From the NCBI GenBank assembly GCA_017469885.1, contig JAFUFO010000030.1, positions 1-64,000 of the forward strand: a stretch of DNA of 64,000 nucleotides, read 5' to 3'. This document shows positions 58,138-64,000 of this stretch, piece after piece. The position numbers and the translations under genes are program-made. Below the pieces are notes generated by a model. That model ran no database searches. It saw only the letters and a list, made by a program, of their open reading frames with translations, and was not told the origin of the DNA. How positions within the stretch are numbered: the first letter of the stretch is position 1; each line of letters begins with the position of its first letter. The DNA comes from Solobacterium sp. (lineage in GTDB: Bacteria > Bacillota_I > Bacilli_A > Erysipelotrichales > Erysipelotrichaceae).

Positions 58138-61100
58138 ATGATGGAACTGATTCACCAGGAGTGCAGTATTTATAAGGCTGATGGAATCTATCAGATGAAG
58201 CTGCCATATGGCTTTACCTATATCAGTCATCCGAAAATCGAGCATGAGGCAGTGACAAGAATTACGGATGAGCGAACCGGTACGCAGGCTGCAGTTTATT
58301 GGTCCATGTATGACAGAGAATACGGCACATTTTATCATTATTCGTGGAAATCAGAAATGATATCGATCGGAAGTGCCATTGATGATGATATTTACGTTCA
58401 GGATATCAATCTTAAGCCGCGGCAGTTTCTGATCGATGCACGCAAAATGATCATCATCGATCAGTTTGAAAGCGAAATGGCTGATCTTTCCGGACGCGTT
58501 GTTTCAACTTCCACGTATTCCTATGGAGAACGATTCCGTGTTCTGAATGTTCAGATAATTCTAAGTGAATCATTTCTGGCAGTATCTTCCGCTGCCAATA
58601 CATACTGCAGGCTCGAACCGGCAGTGCTTACAGTGAAGCAGCTTCCTCAGGTGTCCGCCATGCAGTACCTGCATCGTCACTTTCAGGTTGCGGCTGAACC
58701 ATTTCAGTATGAAACGGACCTGCATAATCCTCTGCCTGTCGAATCTGCCCGAAAGCGTCCGCTTGTATTTTTGATGGGACCGGCTCTGATGATGTCTTCT
58801 GCTTCTCTTACTGCTGGTCTGCTGAGTGCATATAATGGCTGGCTTAGCGGGCGGTCTGTACAGGAACTTCTCCCGATGGTCCTGCTTCCGTCAGTCATGG
58901 TTTTTTCCGCATTGCTATGGAATCCGCTTCAGCGTATCTATGAAAACCGTAATGAAAAACGACAGTTTCGGCGCCGGAAGACAGAATATCAGGAATATCT
59001 GCGGAACCTGCAGGAAGAGATTCTTTCAGCGGAGTCCGAATATGCTGTCTCTCTTGAAAAACGGTTTCCCCAGGATTTTGCGGATAAAGATCAGCTCTGG
59101 CGTGCTCTTCCGGATCAGTCAGACAGCTTCTCTATCCGTTTGGGAACGGGAGAAGTTCAATGCAATGTGCGTCTGAATCCGGATTTCCGATATCTGGCAA
59201 ATGATCCGATTCCTGAAATGATCAGTCATGTGAGAAATGAAACGGCGGTACAGACAATGCCTGTTGTTGCGTCGCTGAACAGCTGCCGGCATATTTCTGT
59301 ATCGTATGATGCGGATTATCGGAATTATCTGATTCATCTGTTTTTTCAACTGCTGTTTTACCATGGTCCGGATGTACTGCATGTTGTCTTTCTGGTTCCG
59401 CATTCAATTGTTGTGTCTGATCCCTGGATCTGTGAAATTCCGCATGTCATGAACCGACATGGATTAAGAAGTATTGCGTCCACCATGAGTGAGGCGGCGG
59501 AGATTTCCGGTAGTATGAATGAGACCGACCGGACGAAACTTCTGATCATCTGCATGAAAGAATCCCTGTGTTCCGTATTTCAGGACAGAGACTGCACTAT
59601 TATTTATCCATGCGGAAAAGATATAATTCCCGCAGTAACAGAACTTCATATTGTGCTTGGAAATCCAGGGCAGATAAATTCGATAAATTCCTCCCAGACC
59701 TTCCGCTGTGATAATACCTGTTCAGTTTCTGTTCAGAATCTGACTCATCTGTTCCGGCATACCTGTATTTCTTCTGAATCGGAGAAAACCATAGACTCAT
59801 TTTCGTTTCTTGAACTCTATGGAGGGTTTGATATCCGATCGTTGAATCTTACAGGCCGCTGGGAAACGGACCATACAAGAAATCATCTGATCGCATATAT
59901 TGGGTTCGGTGATGACGGGGAAACCGTCCTGTTGGATCTGAATGAAAAAGGGGCAGGTCCGCATGGGCTGATTGCCGGAATGACGGGCAGCGGAAAAAGT
60001 GAACTCATCATTACACTGCTGCTGAGTTTATGCGTAAATTACAGCCCGCGGGAATTCCAGTTTGTTATGGTCGATTTCAAGGGCGGCGGGGCAGCTGCGC
60101 TGTTTTCAAATCCACGATATCGGGTTCATCATTGTGCCGGGATATTAAGCAATCTTGATGAATCGGATACAGAACGGGCACTTGTCTCATTTCAGAATGA
60201 ATGCCTTCGGAGGGAACATCTGTTTTCTTCTCTGAGCAGAATTACGGGCAAACCGGTTATGAATCTAAGTGCGTATCAGACAATGTGGAACGAAACCTTT
60301 GACCTGCCGTATCTGGCGTCACTGCTGATTATTGTGGATGAGTTTGCGGAACTGAAAAAGGAACAGCCGGAGGTAATGAAAGATCTTATCAGTGTGGCGC
60401 GAGTCGGCCGAAGCCTTGGTATTCATATGATTCTTGCGACACAGAAGCCGGGCGGTGTTGTGGATGAACAGATCTGGTCCAATACCCGGTTTCGGATCTG
60501 TCTTAAGGTGCAGGATGCTTCCGACAGTAATGAAATGATCCATAAGCCGGATGCTGCACAGATCCGGCAGCCCGGAGAGGGATATCTGCTCTGTGACGGC
60601 ATTTCAACTCATTTCCAAAGCGGTTATGCAAATATGCCAATGAACGGCATGCACAGATCTGTGCAGCTGTATGATGCGATGAACCATATCATACGGGAAG
60701 AACCGTTTGCGGAAGAAGCGGGGGAAACACAGGCGGAACGTGTCATATCTGAGATTCTTCAGGAACAGATGATCTTTCCGGAAGCGCATCAGCTGTGGTG
60801 TGAACCGCTTTCTGAAGTTTCACGCAGCGATCTTCCCGAACTGCCTGCGGTATGGATTGGAATCATCGATGACTATCGGAATCGAAAACAGTCTCCGTAT
60901 GCGCTCAGGCATTGTACAGCTGCGGTATTTTCAGCTGACCGCAAGGAAACCCAGGCTTTCCTTCATGATGTTCTGTTTGGATTACTTGAAACTGCTGATT
61001 CGAAAGATGAACTGTATCTGATTGATGATCCCGGCTTGTTTGATCCGTTTGTCGGTTCCTGCGGGACAGTCTGCGGCATTGTTCCGTCCAGAGATACAGA

Positions 61101-61968
61101 ACGGATTGGAAATCTGTTTCGCAGGCTGGAAGAACGCGATATTTCTTCATTAGGAATCTGCAGCGTTCTGATCAGTGATATGGCTGTGTTCTATGAAGCG
61201 GCAGAAGAGAATCGGATTCGACTCCGCGCTCTGATTGCGGCGGCTGAATTCAAGCATCTGCGGTTTGTTCTGTGTTTTGCATCCGCCTCTGTGATTTCCT
61301 ACCGCGATCTTTCGATGATCCGGGAGCGGATTGCACTGAAAAATGATAGTATCCAGGATCTGTCTGCCATCTTTGAACAGCCGGTTCATTACCGGATCAC
61401 AAAAACGCATCATGCACTGTGCGCATGTCCGGATCCGACAGATCTATGTCTGCTCACAATATCGGAAGAAGAACTGAGAGATAAGTTGACGGAAACTGCA
61501 TTGCGTCTTGGGACTGCAAAACGATTTGTAATACCGTCCATGCCGAAGCATATAAGCATGTCGGATTATCATGGGGCTGATATTCCCCTTGGCATCGATA
61601 TTTACACGTATGCATGGGTTGAAGTGAAACAGAATCAGAAACTTCTGATTCTTGCGACTTATGAGGAAGAACTCTATCACTATTTTGAACTGATGAAAGA
61701 CTATCCAGAAATATGCAGGTTTCTGCCGGAAGATACGGAAGTTCATGAGCTGATGTCAAAGGATGGATGCTGGATGTTTCTGACCATGGAGCGATTTCTT
61801 ACGAGTGGGCTGAAACAGTCCTCGCTGCCGGTGCTGTATATCGGTACCGGATTTAAAGACCAGTATCGGTTTACGTCCGGTTACCGGCGGGAGCTTAAGG
61901 AAAACCAGGGAATACTGTTTCAGACCGGCCGAAATACCGTCTTACAGCTTGTGGAGGAAACTGTGTAA
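58138..61968 (+). CDS. essC: EssC/YukB-like FtsK/SpoIIIE ATPase of type VII secretion
   Basis: Motor ATPase of type VIIb secretion. 1276 aa from the ATG at 58138 (an in-frame ATG at 58075 overlapping the lipoprotein stop is the alternative, adding 21 residues after which a GGACCG/CGGTCC hairpin lies). Order: an FHA-like beta domain (about 70-130), two transmembrane helices (about 207-264), a stalk domain, then three ATPase-like domains. Domain 1 is intact: Walker A GMTGSGKS at 614-621, VDFKGGGAAALF, Walker B LLIIVDEF with D734-E735, and ATQKPGGVVDEQIWSNTRF. Domains 2 and 3 lack a P-loop. It is shorter than typical EssC (about 1480), with less FHA sequence at the N-terminus. Confidence 0.88.
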   Translation: MMELIHQECSIYKADGIYQMKLPYGFTYISHPKIEHEAVTRITDERTGTQAAVYWSMYDREYGTFYHYSWKSEMISIGSAIDDDIYVQDINLKPRQFLIDARKMIIIDQFESEMADLSGRVVSTSTYSYGERFRVLNVQIILSESFLAVSSAANTYCRLEPAVLTVKQLPQVSAMQYLHRHFQVAAEPFQYETDLHNPLPVESARKRPLVFLMGPALMMSSASLTAGLLSAYNGWLSGRSVQELLPMVLLPSVMVFSALLWNPLQRIYENRNEKRQFRRRKTEYQEYLRNLQEEILSAESEYAVSLEKRFPQDFADKDQLWRALPDQSDSFSIRLGTGEVQCNVRLNPDFRYLANDPIPEMISHVRNETAVQTMPVVASLNSCRHISVSYDADYRNYLIHLFFQLLFYHGPDVLHVVFLVPHSIVVSDPWICEIPHVMNRHGLRSIASTMSEAAEISGSMNETDRTKLLIICMKESLCSVFQDRDCTIIYPCGKDIIPAVTELHIVLGNPGQINSINSSQTFRCDNTCSVSVQNLTHLFRHTCISSESEKTIDSFSFLELYGGFDIRSLNLTGRWETDHTRNHLIAYIGFGDDGETVLLDLNEKGAGPHGLIAGMTGSGKSELIITLLLSLCVNYSPREFQFVMVDFKGGGAAALFSNPRYRVHHCAGILSNLDESDTERALVSFQNECLRREHLFSSLSRITGKPVMNLSAYQTMWNETFDLPYLASLLIIVDEFAELKKEQPEVMKDLISVARVGRSLGIHMILATQKPGGVVDEQIWSNTRFRICLKVQDASDSNEMIHKPDAAQIRQPGEGYLLCDGISTHFQSGYANMPMNGMHRSVQLYDAMNHIIREEPFAEEAGETQAERVISEILQEQMIFPEAHQLWCEPLSEVSRSDLPELPAVWIGIIDDYRNRKQSPYALRHCTAAVFSADRKETQAFLHDVLFGLLETADSKDELYLIDDPGLFDPFVGSCGTVCGIVPSRDTERIGNLFRRLEERDISSLGICSVLISDMAVFYEAAEENRIRLRALIAAAEFKHLRFVLCFASASVISYRDLSMIRERIALKNDSIQDLSAIFEQPVHYRITKTHHALCACPDPTDLCLLTISEEELRDKLTETALRLGTAKRFVIPSMPKHISMSDYHGADIPLGIDIYTYAWVEVKQNQKLLILATYEEELYHYFELMKDYPEICRFLPEDTEVHELMSKDGCWMFLTMERFLTSGLKQSSLPVLYIGTGFKDQYRFTSGYRRELKENQGILFQTGRNTVLQLVEETV

Positions 61969-62213
61969 TGATCCGGATATGGCTGTCTGTTCCGGCGGTT
62001 CAGAAGGAATTTGAATGCGGTCTGCCTGAAAATGCTTCATTTGCGGAATGTATCCCATATCTGAACTGTCTTCTGAGTGAATCATTTGAAGGGTGGTACC
62101 GCATTCCCGAAGATGCATGGTTTATTGAACTGAATACGGGAATACGCCTCAGCAACGCAGTGACCATCAGCCATCTGAATCTTGAAAATGGGATGCGGCT
62201 GATGGTCTGCTGA
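61968..62213 (+). CDS. yukD: YukD-like ubiquitin-fold protein
   Basis: An 81-aa small protein starting within the EssC stop codon (TAATG). Pattern IRIWLSVPAVQKEFECGLPENASFAECIPYLNCLL, then WFIELNTGIRLSNAVTISHLNLENGMRLMV matches the beta-grasp YukD/EsaB family: conserved short strands and the final hydrophobic pair. In other bacteria this protein is needed for type VII export but is not modified like ubiquitin. Its place after essC confirms the nature of the locus. No terminator follows. Confidence 0.78.
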   Translation: MIRIWLSVPAVQKEFECGLPENASFAECIPYLNCLLSESFEGWYRIPEDAWFIELNTGIRLSNAVTISHLNLENGMRLMVC

Positions 62214-62226
62214 AGGCGCAATACAG

Positions 62227-62232
62227 TACAAT
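62227..62232 (+). promoter_or_regulatory. -10 box directly before the second lipoprotein gene
   Basis: TACAAT with 6 nt to the ATG at 62239; no Shine-Dalgarno. Suggests its own leaderless transcript rather than only the yukD operon. Confidence 0.45.
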
Positions 62233-62238
62233 AAAAGC

Positions 62239-63270
62239 ATGAAGACGATGATGAGATATGCCGCGCTTGCGGCCGCCGCAGTCGTGACGTTCAGTACAGT
62301 AGGATGTACGAAGGACTATGGAAGGAATGATATTTCTGATTTTGTAAAAGAAACATGCGGAATACGTAAGTTCAATGTCAGCAAATCCAGTGAAAAGATT
62401 ACATCGGACGAGGACGAGTATACTGATTATCTGTGGACCGTAACAGAGCCGGATGGCACGGTATTTCATGTTCTGGATGACTATCACTGGGGAATGGAGG
62501 CGCTGGTCAATACACTGAAGACGGATTATTTTGATGTGCACCTGATCAGTTCATATCCGCGGCTGCCGCATAACCGGATGGAACTGGAATATGAGCTTCA
62601 GAATGGGCTGTATTGGGCAAGACTGACTGGCTCGTTTTCATCGCGTGAGGAACTGCTGAATGAACTGCAGGAACTGGAAGAGATCAGGTCCGACGAACAA
62701 TGCCCGAAAAACGTATCGTATAGTCTGAAATTTGATTATCCATATCGTGTAATCGGAGAATATGACAGTTTTGTTGGAGATACCATCAGTAATCTTTCTT
62801 CGCCGATCGACCATGAAGAAGCAGAGAAAAAAGTGCTGCTGACCTGTGTGGATCATCAGCTCCCCTGCAGATTTGAGTTCAGCGACGACGAAATCCGTGC
62901 CGCAGTAGAAGGAAACAACCATCAGCTTGCGGTAAAGACAGATACAGGAGAAACGATCTATTATGACGATCTGTGCGCAGACCAGTTCAGCTACGGCGTT
63001 TCCTTTGCGGCATTGTATGAACTGCTGGAACGTAACGGATTCCACCCCGAAGGAACTCCGGAACACTATCGTGTCACTGCGAAAGACGGAACCTTATATG
63101 AGATTTCCTATTCCTTCCGGCATCCGCTTCTGGAACAGTCTGAAGGCATATACTATCTGAAAAACAATGAAATCGTCGATATGGACAGCTACTTTTACAC
63201 ACACTTTCATGTGGCTGAAATCCGTGAGATGTTCGGACTGGAAGTGTACGAACGCTGGAATCTTCAGTGA
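62239..63270 (+). CDS. Lipoprotein of unknown function
   Basis: A 343-aa protein with a lipoprotein signal (MKTMMRYAALAAAAVV ... STVGC, C23) and no domain I recognise. The mature part is acidic and rich in Tyr, Asp and Glu, with alternating strands and helices (TEPDGTVFHVLDDYHWGME, YRVTAKDGTLYEISYSFRHP), possibly two similar alpha/beta halves. It lies 25 nt after yukD but has its own -10 box, so a link with the secretion locus is possible but not shown. The stop overlaps that of the convergent radical SAM gene by a few bases. Confidence 0.7.
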   Translation: MKTMMRYAALAAAAVVTFSTVGCTKDYGRNDISDFVKETCGIRKFNVSKSSEKITSDEDEYTDYLWTVTEPDGTVFHVLDDYHWGMEALVNTLKTDYFDVHLISSYPRLPHNRMELEYELQNGLYWARLTGSFSSREELLNELQELEEIRSDEQCPKNVSYSLKFDYPYRVIGEYDSFVGDTISNLSSPIDHEEAEKKVLLTCVDHQLPCRFEFSDDEIRAAVEGNNHQLAVKTDTGETIYYDDLCADQFSYGVSFAALYELLERNGFHPEGTPEHYRVTAKDGTLYEISYSFRHPLLEQSEGIYYLKNNEIVDMDSYFYTHFHVAEIREMFGLEVYERWNLQ

Positions 63271-64000
63271 TCAAAGCGTGACCGGTAGGTACATTTACGG
63301 CAAAGCGGTTCGATAAGATGATGCTGCTCAAATCCCCGAACCATTGACCGGTAGCGCGGTGCATTCAGGATATCCGCAAGCGATTCTGTCCGCAGATTTC
63401 CGAGCGGAATCTGCCCCTCCGCATCCAGACAGCAGGGGACTGCTGTACCGTCACAGAGTATTGCCATCTGCGTACGCGCCCCAAGGCAGGTGCCGTGTGT
63501 ATCATCCGCATTTCCTGCGGAAGGCCAGGTGAAATCATTTGCAAAACTGACGTATACCCGCGGCATTATCGCATAACTGTTTTTTCTTGCGGTTTCTTCA
63601 AATGCAAATTCCTCATGAAGGCGGGCAAGACACCAGCCTGTATTCAGGTCGCTGATCCCTTCACTCCGCCAGAAGCGAAGATCAACATTTACGGTTCCAA
63701 GTTCTGATGCTTGACGTGCCATGGACAGGATTGCCGCATAATAATCCGGAATATGATCCGCAGGACGAGCTGCTGCGGATTGCAGGGAAACCGCGATTCC
63801 GGAAAGACTGGAATGCTTCAGAAGATCCGGATAACGGGAGAGAAAACTGCCGTTGGTCACAAGGTGCACCTTGGCATGTTCACTGTCACATATGGAGAGG
63901 ATCTCCTCGAATTGCGGATGAAGGAGAGGTTCTCCCTGGACATGAAGATAGATGTGCGGCGTGATCTGCATTGCCTGATTGAGTATGGCATGAAAAAAGG
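63264..64000 (-). CDS. Radical SAM/SPASM protein, C-terminal part
   Basis: Reading continues without a stop to the window edge; the N-terminus with the CxxxCxxC cluster lies outside. Seen: YLHVQGEPLLHPQFEEIL (the GEP motif that contacts SAM), VTNGSFLS, then the SPASM domain with CLGARTQMAILCDGTAVPCCLDAEG, GNLRTESLADILNAPRYRSM and LCRKCTY, which supply the auxiliary FeS cysteines. Such enzymes modify peptides or act as maturases; the substrate is unknown. An internal ATG at 63971 is not the start because GEP lies only 13 residues behind it. Confidence 0.88.
   Translation of the reverse strand, partial: FFHAILNQAMQITPHIYLHVQGEPLLHPQFEEILSICDSEHAKVHLVTNGSFLSRYPDLLKHSSLSGIAVSLQSAAARPADHIPDYYAAILSMARQASELGTVNVDLRFWRSEGISDLNTGWCLARLHEEFAFEETARKNSYAIMPRVYVSFANDFTWPSAGNADDTHGTCLGARTQMAILCDGTAVPCCLDAEGQIPLGNLRTESLADILNAPRYRSMVRGFEQHHLIEPLCRKCTYRSRFDH

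Noticed and set aside
37..64000. Insertion sequences, prophage or integrase-flanked island
   Set aside because: No transposase, integrase, terminal repeats or phage genes were seen anywhere in the window.

Overview
The window is a gene-dense chromosomal segment of a low-to-mid GC Bacillota (Firmicutes) bacterium. The markers are PolC-type DNA polymerase III, RNase HIII, MutS2, YlxR, the yloU-yloV-recG-rnc order, HrcA/CIRCE control sites and a YukD/EssC type VIIb secretion locus. A DUF3196-like protein, a family I associate with Mollicutes and Erysipelotrichia, suggests the Erysipelotrichia side; that placement is inference. There are no rRNA genes, insertion sequences, prophage genes or CRISPR arrays, and one tRNA gene.

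Layout. (1) 0.15-12.2 kb is a nucleoside scavenging island: two tandem adenosine deaminases (minus strand), two tandem nucleoside hydrolases and a MATE transporter (plus strand), a BMP-type nucleoside ABC importer (lipoprotein, double ATPase, two permeases), a nucleoside phosphorylase and a flavodoxin-fold reductase. (2) 12.2-23.9 kb holds RNase HIII, a GNAT acetyltransferase, a glycogen branching enzyme with a histone H1-like tail, cvpA-mutS2-uvrC, a VanY-type carboxypeptidase, a small membrane protein, a YfcE-type phosphoesterase, tRNA-Arg(TCT) and a DUF3196-like protein. (3) 23.9-28.4 kb is a protein quality-control unit, tig-lon-engB, whose promoter lies inside two CIRCE operators. (4) 28.4-36.1 kb carries a Crp/Fnr regulator, a MazG-like protein, a 57-residue protein, a GH43-like lipoprotein, then murG-murB-divIB-cysK-cysE. 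(5) 36.1-50.2 kb carries asp23-fakA, recG-rnc-galK-like-HerA-like, polC, and a convergent response regulator/LytS-like kinase pair. (6) 50.3-55.2 kb is the rimP-nusA-ylxR-infB-rbfA operon, without ylxQ. (7) 55.4-62.2 kb is a compact type VII secretion-like locus: two WXG100 proteins, a 705-residue SLH-like lipoprotein, EssC and YukD. A second lipoprotein and the C-terminal part of a radical SAM/SPASM protein follow.

Two themes stand out. First, many genes start 6-7 nt after a good -10 hexamer (often an extended TGn -10), with no Shine-Dalgarno sequence, so they are probably transcribed as leaderless mRNAs. Downstream operon genes have ordinary GGAGG-type sites. Second, the secretion locus has WXG100, EssC and YukD but lacks recognisable EsaA, EssA and EssB. 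In their usual place is a large lipoprotein with SLH-like modules, which makes it the best candidate here for an undescribed variant system.

Intrinsic terminators are clear and used to place transcript ends. Promoter calls are by eye. Family assignments rest on motifs and length, not on database searches.
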